The notes under the pieces: model-generated
What the model was told of the DNA's origin: nothing
Seen by the model: the letters and a program-made list of their open reading frames with translations, nothing else
The model's database searches: none
Origin: Sporosarcina sp. Marseille-Q4063
GTDB lineage: Bacteria > Bacillota > Bacilli > Bacillales_A > Planococcaceae
Length of the DNA: 64,000 bases
Reading direction: 5' to 3'
NCBI RefSeq assembly: GCF_018309085.1
Contig: NZ_CP070502.1
Location: 248,001 to 312,000 of the forward strand
In this document: one piece after another, positions 17,058 to 25,497 of the stretch
How positions within the stretch are numbered: the stretch's first letter is position 1
Layout of the letters: each line of letters opens with the position of its first letter
Translations under genes and position numbers: made by a program

Positions 17058-17264
17058 ATGGAATTGAATGACTTGCTACGAATCGCCGGTATCGGTTTGG
17101 TCATCGGAATCCTGCATGTGTTTTTTGAACAAACGGGCAAGAAAGAGTTTTCGTTTTTCCTATTTTTCATTGCCTATTTGTATATCACTGCAGAACTACT
17201 TCGATTCCTTCGAATATTTTTCATTGAAATAGCTGAGTTTTTCCAATGGCTCGCGATGGTCTAA
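17058..17264 (+). CDS. spoIIIAC: stage III sporulation protein AC
   Basis: A 68-residue protein with two membrane segments, the same length as SpoIIIAC of B. subtilis and with its typical ELNDLLRIAGIGLVIGILH opening and GKKEF loop. Start ATG 17058 follows TGGGGGGAG. SpoIIIAC and AD are inner components of the SpoIIIA–SpoIIQ channel that joins mother cell and forespore. Here it is the first gene of the operon; the usual spoIIIAA (ATPase) and spoIIIAB are absent from the 139-nt gap after efp. Confidence 0.9.
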   Translation: MELNDLLRIAGIGLVIGILHVFFEQTGKKEFSFFLFFIAYLYITAELLRFLRIFFIEIAEFFQWLAMV

Positions 17265-17641
17265 TGTTTATTTTACTGCAGATAATTGTTGTCTTTTTGC
17301 TGCTCCTCCTAATTTCATTTGCCGTGCCAAAATTACAACCATTATTATATACATCTATTTTTTTCATCGTATTATTTTATCTTCTAACAACTGTAATATT
17401 TCCGTTTGGGAGGACTTTTTATCGATTGTTTGAGTCGCTCCCTAACCCTTTCGCGAAACTATTAATTGGAAGTGCAATTTTGTTTTTTATATCCGAAGTA
17501 ATCTCTGAGCACATTGAGGAGGCGGGTTATCGCTCACTGGCTATATTATCCCATTTTGTTATTAGAATAACGATTCTTCTTCTCTGGGTGGATCAAACCA
17601 CTAACTTAATTGAAGTACTCTCATCACTTATTACTAAATGA
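17264..17641 (+). CDS. spoIIIAD: stage III sporulation protein AD
   Basis: A 125-residue protein with four or five hydrophobic segments, close to the usual length. The ATG at 17264 overlaps the spoIIIAC stop (TAATG), the arrangement expected for translational coupling; ATG 17246 within spoIIIAC would add six residues. It belongs to the mother-cell membrane part of the SpoIIIA complex, by family. No soluble domain is visible. Confidence 0.85.
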   Translation: MFILLQIIVVFLLLLLISFAVPKLQPLLYTSIFFIVLFYLLTTVIFPFGRTFYRLFESLPNPFAKLLIGSAILFFISEVISEHIEEAGYRSLAILSHFVIRITILLLWVDQTTNLIEVLSSLITK

Positions 17642-17657
17642 TCGGACGGGTACATTT

Positions 17658-18557
17658 ATGATCCCCTTTATTGATGTACTACTCGGAACTGTTTTAACAA
17701 GCTTTGCAATAATAATCATATCGGCTTTCATGGCTTTGATGACAGACTTTTTGTTTCCATCATTTAAAAAATGGACGAGAATGATGTTGTTTTTTATTAT
17801 TATTACCGTCGCATTAAAACCGGCTTTTGAACATTTTATTCTCATCCGTGATATCGCTTATTCAGTATCAATGATGTTTATCGCAGTGTACCCAATCCTT
17901 ACTGCAACTATGATTGCAGCCGGTGGGGCATTCAGTTTATTAAACTTTCAACCTGCCATGCTTTTATTCGCAAATGGCGCGGTTGTACTCACCGAAAAAC
18001 TATTGATACCACTATTGGCAACTGCTCTTCTATTAGACGTGGCAACGAGATTATTGCCTGACGTACCTTTTACTAAGTTAGCTGAGCTAATTCGAACCAC
18101 ATTAATAGGGGTGGTCTCGGCAGTCGTTGCCGCTTATTCAATTTTTATCACTGTAGGTGGAACGATGTCCTGGGCACTTTCTGGACTGGCTAGTGAGCCG
18201 CTAAAAGAACTCATCCAACAAAACATTCCGTTGATCGGATCATTTATGACAGAGAGTCTTGGGTCGATTGGAAGATACTCATCAGGCGTGAGTGTATTTG
18301 TCGGCGGATGGCTAATTTCAAGTATTTGGACCGTCGCACTCGTCCCGTCTATGAAAACATTGTTGACAGCGCTTTTTTATAGATGGGCAGCCGCACTAAT
18401 CGAACCTTTTGCCGATGAAGACATTACCGGTTTGTTAGATGACATTGGTAAAACGTTATTTGTTTTATGCGCAATTTCATTTCTAATCGCGTTTGCGTTT
18501 ATTTATACGGCGTTGTTTTCTATCATACTAATTAAATTGCTAACAACGATGAAGTGA
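17658..18557 (+). CDS. spoIIIAE: stage III sporulation protein AE, N-terminally short
   Basis: A polytopic membrane protein (299 residues, about seven or eight hydrophobic helices) that aligns by eye with the membrane domain of SpoIIIAE (for example the VAAYSIFITVGGTMS and FYRWAAALIEPF segments). B. subtilis SpoIIIAE is about 400 residues with a signal peptide and an extracytoplasmic N-terminal region. Those roughly 100 residues are missing here, and the gene starts 17 nt after spoIIIAD. ATG 17658 has only a weak GGACGGG upstream. A TTG at 17610 inside spoIIIAD would not restore the missing domain. Confidence 0.8.
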   Translation: MIPFIDVLLGTVLTSFAIIIISAFMALMTDFLFPSFKKWTRMMLFFIIITVALKPAFEHFILIRDIAYSVSMMFIAVYPILTATMIAAGGAFSLLNFQPAMLLFANGAVVLTEKLLIPLLATALLLDVATRLLPDVPFTKLAELIRTTLIGVVSAVVAAYSIFITVGGTMSWALSGLASEPLKELIQQNIPLIGSFMTESLGSIGRYSSGVSVFVGGWLISSIWTVALVPSMKTLLTALFYRWAAALIEPFADEDITGLLDDIGKTLFVLCAISFLIAFAFIYTALFSIILIKLLTTMK

Positions 18558-18566
18558 GGTGAGAAG

Positions 18567-18734
18567 ATGGAAGGCTTTTTGGTAGGGGTCCTATCGATCA
18601 CTGTATTGTCGGCCTTGCTTTTTTTACTCTTTCCAGGGGATGCGGAAGAAAATTTCCTGCCGATTGTCAAGCTGGCTATGGGCTTATGGATAATTCAATC
18701 AGTCTTCTCACTGTTTGGTCATAGCTTACTATGA
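18567..18734 (+). CDS. spoIIIAF: short SpoIIIAF-like membrane protein
   Basis: A 55-residue frame behind GTGAGGTGAGAAG, 9 nt after spoIIIAE. It has two hydrophobic helices separated by FPGDAEENFLPIVKL, which resembles the N-terminal membrane hairpin of SpoIIIAF (two helices with a short polar turn followed by xxKLxxGLxxI). The roughly 150-residue soluble domain of ordinary SpoIIIAF is absent. Position between AE and AG supports the identification. It is either a truncated or a naturally minimal AF. Confidence 0.65.
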   Translation: MEGFLVGVLSITVLSALLFLLFPGDAEENFLPIVKLAMGLWIIQSVFSLFGHSLL

Positions 18735-18799
18735 AACTGCATAAAATGAATTATTGATGACGAAGCGAACACGCCTTAACGAACGAAAATGGGGATGCC

Positions 18800-19225
18800 A
18801 TGAAAAAGCCTACTAAAAAATTCCAAACCGTTCTATTTGGGTCATTACTTGTTCTCGTTATCATTTCCATGAACTCTGGCATTTTAGGAATCGGAGGGGA
18901 TAGGGGGCAGATAGAAGAAACTAGCAATGAATATCGAGACCTTGAAGAAGCTCTAAAGAATATCGAAGGAGTGGGAGAGGTCAAGTTGTATCTACATTCC
19001 AACAATACCGAAGAAAAGAGCCCATTGTCCGATTACTTTTCACTTTCAACAACACGAGAGGACATCAAAAAAAATCCGATTGAAGGCGTACTCGTAGTTG
19101 CTGAGGGCGCAGACAATCCAGGCATCAAACTTGAATTGAAAAGAACATTATCAACGGTCCTTCAGTTGCCAGAGCACCGAATAGTGATCATGAAAAAGAG
19201 GGGGAACTTGGATGAAAACAAATAA
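18800..19225 (+). CDS. spoIIIAG: stage III sporulation protein AG, short
   Basis: A 141-residue protein: a cytosolic Lys-rich start, one membrane helix (about residues 11-31), and a ring-building-motif-like domain containing LEEALKNIEGVGEVKLYLHSN and EGVLVVAEGADNPGIKLELKRT. B. subtilis SpoIIIAG has about 229 residues; the segment between the two motif halves is reduced to about 20 residues here. AG forms a large ring in the intermembrane space. It overlaps spoIIIAH by 14 nt. Confidence 0.88.
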   Translation: MKKPTKKFQTVLFGSLLVLVIISMNSGILGIGGDRGQIEETSNEYRDLEEALKNIEGVGEVKLYLHSNNTEEKSPLSDYFSLSTTREDIKKNPIEGVLVVAEGADNPGIKLELKRTLSTVLQLPEHRIVIMKKRGNLDENK

Positions 19226-19751
19226 ACGTACAGTATGGTTTTTAACTTTACTAAGTCTCGTAGCGGTGATTGCAATCTATTCCATCAACAAAAATCCAAT
19301 GCCATTTGATGGGATGAAAATCTTTGAAAATGCAGGTGATAAAGCGCCGGTCAACAAGGAAGCTGTCGATGGAGATGGGCAAGCACCCGTCTTTGCAGAA
19401 AGTTATCTGTTTGATGACTTGCGGATGGAAGTAATGAATGAACGAAGTCAAATGCAAGATCAACTAACGACTAAAATTAATTCTTTGGAAACGCCTAGTG
19501 AAAAAAATGACGTTTTCGATGAAATGGCTATGCTAATCAAACGTAATTCCGTAGAGGCGTTAATGGAAACGCAAATCATAGCGCTTGGTTATAAGGATGC
19601 CTTCGTCCGAACAGAAGGCAACATGGTGAATGTCACGGTTTTATCCGAGGATGGTCAATCAGCAAAACAAGCAAATGAAATTACGTATCTGGTAATGTCT
19701 ACTTGGGAAGAGGCTCGGAAGGTTAAGGTGGATTTTAAAGGCGAGTCTTGA
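19212..19751 (+). CDS. spoIIIAH: stage III sporulation protein AH
   Basis: A 179-residue protein with an N-terminal membrane helix (about residues 7-24), a linker of about 40 residues and a C-terminal ring-building domain (EKNDVFDEMAMLIKRNSVEALMETQI, then GNMVNVTVLS). In B. subtilis SpoIIIAH docks on forespore SpoIIQ through this domain. The length is slightly below the usual 210-220. Last gene of the operon, with a terminator close behind. Confidence 0.9.
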   Translation: MKTNKRTVWFLTLLSLVAVIAIYSINKNPMPFDGMKIFENAGDKAPVNKEAVDGDGQAPVFAESYLFDDLRMEVMNERSQMQDQLTTKINSLETPSEKNDVFDEMAMLIKRNSVEALMETQIIALGYKDAFVRTEGNMVNVTVLSEDGQSAKQANEITYLVMSTWEEARKVKVDFKGES

Positions 19752-19766
19752 AAGAAACGAAGGCCC

Positions 19767-19793
19767 TTAGACCCTAAATAGGGTCTTTTTTTT
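19767..19793 (+). terminator. intrinsic terminator after spoIIIAH
   Basis: The hairpin agacccta/tagggtct with a 2-nt loop is followed by an eight-base T run. Confidence 0.85.
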
Positions 19794-19798
19794 GTTGC

Positions 19799-20015
19799 TT
19801 GAGAAACTATAAAAGTATAGACCTGTGGATAACTATTCTCGTATCTAGGCGGTCCCGTTTTTTATTCTCGTTGCGTGTCGGTTTGCTCTCGTTGCGTGTC
19901 CAGTTGCTCTCGTTGCTCCAGCGTTTATTCTCGTATCTAGCCGGTTCCATTTTTTTATTCTCGTTATTACTTGAGAATTTGTAAAATCATGTACTATGGA
20001 TATCTTGCAACAAAA
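19799..20015 (+). repeat. repeat-rich intergenic element with TCTCGT units and flanking GAGAA…GGATA motifs
   Basis: The 421-nt gap between spoIIIAH and accB holds no gene. TCTCGT recurs six times (19837, 19866, 19887, 19908, 19929, 19959), mostly inside larger units such as CTCTCGTTGCGTGTC and TATTCTCGTATCTAG. The block is flanked by two copies of a motif of the form TTGAGAA-N3-TAAAA-N8-TGGATA (19799 and 19970). A third copy of the flank occurs at about 33500, after spo0A. This looks like a dispersed repeat family. The remaining 20016-20172 contains only the leader of accB. Confidence 0.6.
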
Positions 20016-20172
20016 AAGACTTCAGTCTAGTTCAGGGCTACACGGCCGCTCTCCGATTTTGTACATTAAACACGGATTTTCATACAATTTGACGATATTT
20101 GTTTCATTATGTGTTGAAAACGTCTAAAATAGAATAGAACCTAAAAATTACTATAGTCAGGAGAATAAGATC

Positions 20173-20667
20173 ATGTTAAAAATTCAAGAAATACGCGAAA
20201 TTATTAAACTAATTGATCAGTCTTCAATTGAAAAGTTTTCATATGAGGCCGATGGTGCCAAGCTCGTCTTAAAAAAAGGTAGCACGGAACAAGTCGTTTC
20301 AGCAGTCCAAACAGAACCTATTACAGAAGTTCCTGCGGCATTACCAGCACCTGTACAAGAAGTACCAGTGGCGGCTCCGCAAAAAGAAGCACCAAAAGCG
20401 AGTGTTGAGGCGGTTCAAGACCCATCATTGCATGAAATTACGTCCCCGATGGTCGGAACATTTTACTCCGCATCTTCACCCGAGGCAGAAGCATATGTTA
20501 AGTCGGGAGATAAAGTTTCCGAGAACTCAATAGTTTGTATTGTAGAGGCAATGAAACTATTCAATGAAATTGAAGCAGAAGTTTCAGGAGAAATCGTTGA
20601 AATTCTTGCAGAGGATGGACAACTTGTTGAATATGGTCAACCGCTCTTCCTCGTAAAAACGAAATAA
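20173..20667 (+). CDS. accB: biotin carboxyl carrier protein of acetyl-CoA carboxylase
   Basis: A 164-residue protein with an N-terminal helical segment (about 1-45), a Pro/Ala-rich linker (about 50-85) and a C-terminal biotinyl domain. The biotin-accepting Lys lies in VEAMKLFNE. Start ATG 20173 is preceded by CAGGAGAATAAG. It carries carboxybiotin between AccC and the AccAD carboxyltransferase in malonyl-CoA synthesis. accC follows after 13 nt. Confidence 0.96.
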   Translation: MLKIQEIREIIKLIDQSSIEKFSYEADGAKLVLKKGSTEQVVSAVQTEPITEVPAALPAPVQEVPVAAPQKEAPKASVEAVQDPSLHEITSPMVGTFYSASSPEAEAYVKSGDKVSENSIVCIVEAMKLFNEIEAEVSGEIVEILAEDGQLVEYGQPLFLVKTK

Positions 20668-20680
20668 GGTGGAATCGTAA

Positions 20681-22030
20681 ATGAAGAAAGTACTAATTGC
20701 GAACCGCGGTGAAATAGCTGTTCGAATTATTCGTGCGTGTAAAGAGTTGGGTATCGAAACCGTTGCTGTGTTTTCAGAAGCTGACGAAGAAGCGCTACAT
20801 GTCCAATTAGCAGACGAAGCATATTGTATCGGTCCAAGATTGTCTACAGATAGTTACTTAAACTTTTCAAACATAATCAGTATCGCGAACTTAACAAATT
20901 GTGATGGCATCCATCCGGGTTATGGTTTTCTTGCAGAAAATGCAAGTTTTGCTGAATTATGCGAGGAATGCAATATTGAATTCATAGGGCCAACATCAGA
21001 TGCCATTTCTCGAATGGGAACGAAAGACGTTGCTCGTGAAACGATGAGAGAAGCAGGCGTGCCAATTGTGCCAGGTTCAACTGGAATTGTCGCGGATGAA
21101 CACGAAGCACTCGAAATCGCTGAAAAAATCGGATTCCCGGTTATTATTAAAGCGACTGCAGGCGGCGGCGGTAAAGGTATACGTGTTGCCAAAAACAAAG
21201 AAGATCTAATAACGGGCATTAAAATCACCCAAAAAGAAGCGGCAGCTGCTTTTGGAAATCCGGGTGTATATATCGAGAAATACATTGAAATTTTCAGACA
21301 CGTTGAAGTGCAAGTGCTTGCTGATAAATACGGCAATACGATTCACTTTGGTGAACGTGATTGTTCCATACAGCGCAGAATGCAAAAATTGGTAGAGGAA
21401 GCGCCGTCTCCGGCAATAACGCCAGAACTTCGTGCGGAAATGGGCGAAGCCGCTGTAAAGGCTGCACAAGCCGTTAATTACCAAGGGGCGGGAACAGTAG
21501 AATTTATTTTTGACCATATCAATCAAAAGTTTTATTTTATGGAAATGAATACCCGCATTCAAGTTGAACACCCAGTAACAGAAATGATTACGGGCATTGA
21601 TTTAATTCAACAACAATTAAAAATTGCTTCTGGGGAAAAACTTAAATATAAACAAGAAGATATAAAAATTAATGGCTGGTCAATTGAATGCAGAATAAAC
21701 GCGGAGAATCCATCGAGAAACTTTATGCCATCTCCTGGCGAAGTGACGATGTATATGCCACCAGGCGGCTTTGGTGTTCGTGTTGATTCGGCAATGTACA
21801 CTGGATACTCTATTCCACCATTTTACGATTCAATGGTCGCGAAATTGATTGTTCATGCGGATACTCGAGAAGAAGCAGTTTCGAGGATGAAACGAGCGCT
21901 AGATGAATTTATTATCGAGGGCGTTGAAACAACAATTCCATTCCATGCAAGATTAATGGATCATGAAGTCTTTAAATCTGGAGATTTCGATACAAAGTTT
22001 CTTGAAAAATATGATCCAATGAATGAATAA
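20681..22030 (+). CDS. accC: biotin carboxylase subunit of acetyl-CoA carboxylase
   Basis: A 449-residue ATP-grasp enzyme that carboxylates the biotin of AccB with bicarbonate. Recognisable segments are [23 protein letters not shown], the [11 protein letters not shown] motif, the glycine-rich ATP lid [10 protein letters not shown] near residue 165, ERDCSIQRR, and the catalytic [13 protein letters not shown]. The length is normal. It could also serve the propionyl-CoA carboxyltransferase at 50387, which has no dedicated biotin carboxylase nearby; that is speculation. Confidence 0.96.
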   Translation: MKKVLIANRGEIAVRIIRACKELGIETVAVFSEADEEALHVQLADEAYCIGPRLSTDSYLNFSNIISIANLTNCDGIHPGYGFLAENASFAELCEECNIEFIGPTSDAISRMGTKDVARETMREAGVPIVPGSTGIVADEHEALEIAEKIGFPVIIKATAGGGGKGIRVAKNKEDLITGIKITQKEAAAAFGNPGVYIEKYIEIFRHVEVQVLADKYGNTIHFGERDCSIQRRMQKLVEEAPSPAITPELRAEMGEAAVKAAQAVNYQGAGTVEFIFDHINQKFYFMEMNTRIQVEHPVTEMITGIDLIQQQLKIASGEKLKYKQEDIKINGWSIECRINAENPSRNFMPSPGEVTMYMPPGGFGVRVDSAMYTGYSIPPFYDSMVAKLIVHADTREEAVSRMKRALDEFIIEGVETTIPFHARLMDHEVFKSGDFDTKFLEKYDPMNE

Positions 22031-22049
22031 AAAAGGAGGCAATGATAAT

Positions 22050-22451
22050 ATGGCTGATAAAACAGTACCTTCGTTTGTTGGTATGGCACCTACCGGAGAT
22101 GTTGAGCTTGGACGTGTCCAATTAGCCCCCGAAGTTCTAGAAGTGATTGTAGGAATTGCGACAACTGAAGTTAAAGGTGTTGCGAATACGCGCGGAAACT
22201 TTGCAACTGATGTTGCGGAACGTTTTGGACGGGTTAGACATGGCAAAGGTGTCAAAACAAGCTGGTCTGAAGAAGGCCTTACGATTGATGTATATTGCGT
22301 CGTTCAATATGGATTTGCCGTTCGAGATGTCGCATTGGACATTCAAAAGCAAATTCGCCATGCAATTTACCATATGACATCGCTTCAAACGAAAGAGGTA
22401 AATGTTCATATAACGGGAATTGAGTATGAGGCAGACATAGAAACAGTATAA
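22050..22451 (+). CDS. yqhY: Asp23/Gls24 family envelope stress protein (YqhY)
   Basis: A 133-residue Asp23-domain protein (GRVQLAPEVLEVIVGIATTEVKGV; IDVYCVVQYGFAVRDVALDIQ; VNVHITGIEYE). Start ATG 22050 follows AAAAGGAGG; upstream in-frame ATG 22023 lies within the end of accC. In bacilli yqhY always accompanies accBC, and in B. subtilis it has been linked to control of acetyl-CoA carboxylase activity. It is cytosolic and has no membrane segment. Confidence 0.92.
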   Translation: MADKTVPSFVGMAPTGDVELGRVQLAPEVLEVIVGIATTEVKGVANTRGNFATDVAERFGRVRHGKGVKTSWSEEGLTIDVYCVVQYGFAVRDVALDIQKQIRHAIYHMTSLQTKEVNVHITGIEYEADIETV

Positions 22452-22454
22452 TGT

Positions 22455-22487
22455 AAAAGCATCGTCCAAAAGGATGATGCTTTTAAA
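22455..22487 (+). terminator. intrinsic terminator after yqhY
   Basis: The inverted repeat aaaagcatcgtcc / ggatgatgctttt lies directly after the stop; the U-rich part is the 3' arm (CTTTT). Confidence 0.72.
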
Positions 22488-22559
22488 CTTAATTCAATAA
22501 GTTTTGATTTGAAATGTGCTATGATATTGCCCAAGAGCAATAGTAGAGGAGATAAGATT

Positions 22560-22949
22560 ATGAAACGACGAGAGGCACGCGAAAAAGCAATTCAAACGCT
22601 TTTTCAGTTAGACAATACGGAATTATCGATAGACGAAGCCATTACTTATATTATTGGGGAAGGTGTAGAAGTCAATCCCTTTTACGATGAGCTTGTTCGT
22701 GGAACCTTAATAAACCAGTCGGAAATCGATACTGCCCTTTCCGCGAATTTAGAAAATTGGTCACTGAGTCGTTTACCGAAAATTGAACGTACTGTATTGC
22801 GGTTAGCCGTTTTTGAACTTCTTTTCGGCAAGGATGCTCCTGAAAGAGTCATTATGAATGAGGCAATCGAATTATGTAAAACATTTGGTGACGAAAAATC
22901 AGGTCGATTCGTGAACGGCGTACTGTCCAAATTCGCAGAAAAAGAATGA
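22560..22949 (+). CDS. nusB: transcription antitermination factor NusB
   Basis: A 129-residue all-helical protein that binds boxA RNA with NusE (S10) for rRNA antitermination. The opening MKRREAREKAIQTLFQLD and the C-terminal AIELCKTFGDEKSGRFVNGVL are diagnostic. I place the start at ATG 22560 (GAGGAGATAAG upstream) rather than at an earlier in-frame codon. folD follows 15 nt downstream. Confidence 0.95.
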   Translation: MKRREAREKAIQTLFQLDNTELSIDEAITYIIGEGVEVNPFYDELVRGTLINQSEIDTALSANLENWSLSRLPKIERTVLRLAVFELLFGKDAPERVIMNEAIELCKTFGDEKSGRFVNGVLSKFAEKE

Positions 22950-22964
22950 TTGGAGGAATTATCA

Positions 22965-23828
22965 ATGAGTGGAAAAATAATCGATGGCGTAGCAATCGGA
23001 AAAGAAATCAGAGAAGAAATTAAAGCCCGGGTAACTGCTCTGAAAGAACGTGGATGCACGCCAGGCTTGGCTGTTATCCTTGTCGGGGAAAATCAAGCAT
23101 CCCATACATATGTGCGAAACAAACAAAAGTCAAGTATTGAAGTAGGTATGAAATCGGAGTTGGTTAATTTACCAGCAAGCGTGACGGAAGAAGAGTTGCT
23201 TGGTCATATTAGTAAATTAAATAATGACGATTCAATTCACGGCATTCTTGTGCAACTCCCATTACCGGATCATATCGATGAAAATCGAATTATTTTAGCT
23301 ATCGATCCTAAAAAAGATGTTGACGGCTTCCATCCCGAAAACGTCGGGAAAATGATTATCGGTCAACGTTCATTTTTATCTTGTACACCTTATGGCATTA
23401 TTAAATTATTAGAACGGACAAACACACCGATTAAAGGGAAACACGCGGTAATCATTGGGAGAAGTAATATAGTCGGGAAACCGATGGGTCAATTATTATT
23501 GCAACGAGACGCGACTGTCACTTATTGCCATTCTCGAACAGTAGATTTGCCTTCCTATACAAAGCAAGCAGACATATTAATCGTTGCGATTGGAAGAACG
23601 AAATTTATCGGCGAGGAACATGTTAAAGATGGTGCCGTCGTAATCGATGTCGGCATGAACCGTGATGAGAACGGTAAACTTTGCGGGGACGTAGACTTTG
23701 AAGCGGTTAAAGACAAAGCTTCCGCAATCACGCCGGTACCTGGCGGGGTAGGTCCAATGACAATTACAATGCTGCTGAAAAATACACTCCAAAGTGCTGA
23801 AGAATCTTTGACTGAAAGTAATAAATAA
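22965..23828 (+). CDS. folD: bifunctional methylenetetrahydrofolate dehydrogenase/cyclohydrolase
   Basis: Interconverts 5,10-methylene- and 10-formyl-tetrahydrofolate. It has 287 residues from ATG 22965 (TTGGAGGAATT upstream). Motifs: [23 protein letters not shown] with the catalytic Lys of the YxxxK motif, GILVQLPLP, and the NADP-binding [15 protein letters not shown], then [16 protein letters not shown]. It supplies one-carbon units produced partly by the glycine cleavage system encoded earlier in the window. Confidence 0.96.
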   Translation: MSGKIIDGVAIGKEIREEIKARVTALKERGCTPGLAVILVGENQASHTYVRNKQKSSIEVGMKSELVNLPASVTEEELLGHISKLNNDDSIHGILVQLPLPDHIDENRIILAIDPKKDVDGFHPENVGKMIIGQRSFLSCTPYGIIKLLERTNTPIKGKHAVIIGRSNIVGKPMGQLLLQRDATVTYCHSRTVDLPSYTKQADILIVAIGRTKFIGEEHVKDGAVVIDVGMNRDENGKLCGDVDFEAVKDKASAITPVPGGVGPMTITMLLKNTLQSAEESLTESNK

Positions 23829-23838
23829 AAACTTTGAT

Positions 23839-23866
23839 AAACGCTGTTCAAAAAAACAGCGTTTCT
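23839..23866 (+). terminator. terminator after folD
   Basis: The hairpin aaacgctgtt/aacagcgttt has an A-rich loop. The T run is weak, so termination may be partial. Confidence 0.55.
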
Positions 23867-23895
23867 ATTCGTTTTATAGTAGGGAGGTATGACGA

Positions 23896-25251
23896 TTGAC
23901 GAGGAATCCGTATTTATCGGTTCAAGCCTTAACCAAATATGTCAAACGAAAGTTTGATGCAGATCCTCATTTACGTAATGTTTACGTCAAGGGCGAGTTA
24001 TCAAATGTGACCAACCATACAAGTGGGCATATTTACTTCACATTAAAAGATGAGCATAGCCGCATACGCTCTGCAATGTTTCGTTCGAGCGCTTCAACAT
24101 TGAAGTTCCGACCGGAAAATGGGATGAATGTTCTAATAACCGGAGATGTTTCTGTTTATGAAGCGAGTGGACAATATCAGTTATACGTCCAAACGATGGA
24201 ACCGGACGGAATTGGTGCTTTGTATCTTGCATTTGAACAATTAAAAGAAAGACTTGAAAAAGAAGGATTATTCAACGAAAAGTGGAAAAGTCCTTTACCG
24301 AAGTTTCCACATAGAATTGGTGTTGTGACTGCTCAAACAGGAGCAGCCATCCAAGACATTTGTACAACGATCGGAAGGCGCTATCCATTAGCTGAAATAA
24401 ATCTTTTTCCGGCAGTCGTACAAGGTTCCGGGGCTGCACCGTCAATTGTTAGCGCGATTGAACAAGCGAATCGACACGGCTCAATTGATGTTCTAATTGT
24501 CGGTCGAGGCGGAGGTTCTATTGAGGATTTATGGGCTTTTAATGAGGAAGAGGTTGCTCGTGCGATTTTTTCAAGTCGAATTCCAATAATTAGCGCAGTC
24601 GGACATGAAACAGATACCACGATTGCCGACTTTGTTTCAGATAGAAGAGCGCCGACACCGACGGCGGCAGCAGAATTAGCAGTCCCAGCACAAGATGAAT
24701 TAGTTGAGAGATTGTTAGAACGGAAACGATCTTTATACCGATCCCTATCCCAAAAAATATCAACTGAACAAAAAAGATTAGAAAGATTGCAATCATCCTA
24801 TCCGTTACAATTTCCGGAAAGATTATATCGTCCTTTTACAGAAAGATTAGTTGCTGTTGATGAAAGACTCGTGCGAAGTGGTCAAGATATTACAAACCGT
24901 GACAAATTGGCGTTAGAACGTCTGACGAATATGCTTTCTACATACTCGCCGATGAAACAAATCACTGAAAACAAGCGTGAAGTGCTGGGTTTTTCAGAAC
25001 GTCTAACCCGAACAATGCAGCATGATTTCCAGGTGCATTCAAACCATTTTTCAAGCACAGTTCGCATGTTGAATGCACTGAATCCGCTCACTGTTATGGA
25101 GCGGGGATATTCAATCGTTTACAAAGAGGGAACTATTATCAATAAAGTAGAGTCGTTACAAACAGGAATGGATATTGAACTTAGGTTACAAGATGGTTCC
25201 GCAATTGCAACGATTAACTCAATTAGCAGTAAAGACGAGGAGGAAGTTTAA
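23896..25251 (+). CDS. xseA: exodeoxyribonuclease VII large subunit
   Basis: A 451-residue catalytic subunit of the single-strand-specific exonuclease. Start TTG 23896 is placed by AGGGAGG. The OB-fold domain (YVKGELSNVTNHTSGHIYFTLKD) occupies residues about 20-110. The nuclease domain carries IGVVTAQTGAAIQDI, RGGGSIEDLWAFNEE and GHETDTTIADFVSDRRAPTPTAAAE. A coiled-coil segment follows. The xseB start directly follows its stop. Confidence 0.95.
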   Translation: MTRNPYLSVQALTKYVKRKFDADPHLRNVYVKGELSNVTNHTSGHIYFTLKDEHSRIRSAMFRSSASTLKFRPENGMNVLITGDVSVYEASGQYQLYVQTMEPDGIGALYLAFEQLKERLEKEGLFNEKWKSPLPKFPHRIGVVTAQTGAAIQDICTTIGRRYPLAEINLFPAVVQGSGAAPSIVSAIEQANRHGSIDVLIVGRGGGSIEDLWAFNEEEVARAIFSSRIPIISAVGHETDTTIADFVSDRRAPTPTAAAELAVPAQDELVERLLERKRSLYRSLSQKISTEQKRLERLQSSYPLQFPERLYRPFTERLVAVDERLVRSGQDITNRDKLALERLTNMLSTYSPMKQITENKREVLGFSERLTRTMQHDFQVHSNHFSSTVRMLNALNPLTVMERGYSIVYKEGTIINKVESLQTGMDIELRLQDGSAIATINSISSKDEEEV

Positions 25252-25497
25252 ATGGGAAAGCAGCCAATTCGATTTGAGGAAGCAATGCTTGATTTGGAAG
25301 AAGTCGTTAAGAAATTAGAAACAGGAGAAGTACCGCTTGAAGATGCCATCAGTTTATATAAAAAAGGAATGGAATTATCTTCTTTTTGTCATGAAAAACT
25401 TCAAAATGCTGAAAAACAACTTATTTCAATAATTGATAAGAATGATAATAAGATAGAATTCAACCCAGCCCAAGGAAATAATCCAGATGACGAATAA
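25252..25497 (+). CDS. xseB: exodeoxyribonuclease VII small subunit
   Basis: An 81-residue helical hairpin protein (FEEAMLDLEEVVKKLETGEVPLEDAISLYKKGMEL) that packs around the XseA coiled coil. It starts at the base after the xseA stop, with GAGGAGG inside xseA as ribosome-binding site. It overlaps ispA by 11 nt. Confidence 0.94.
   Translation: MGKQPIRFEEAMLDLEEVVKKLETGEVPLEDAISLYKKGMELSSFCHEKLQNAEKQLISIIDKNDNKIEFNPAQGNNPDDE

Noticed and set aside
19837..19964. CRISPR array at the TCTCGT repeats
   Set aside because: Repeats are degenerate and only 6-15 nt long, spacers are too short, and there are no cas genes.
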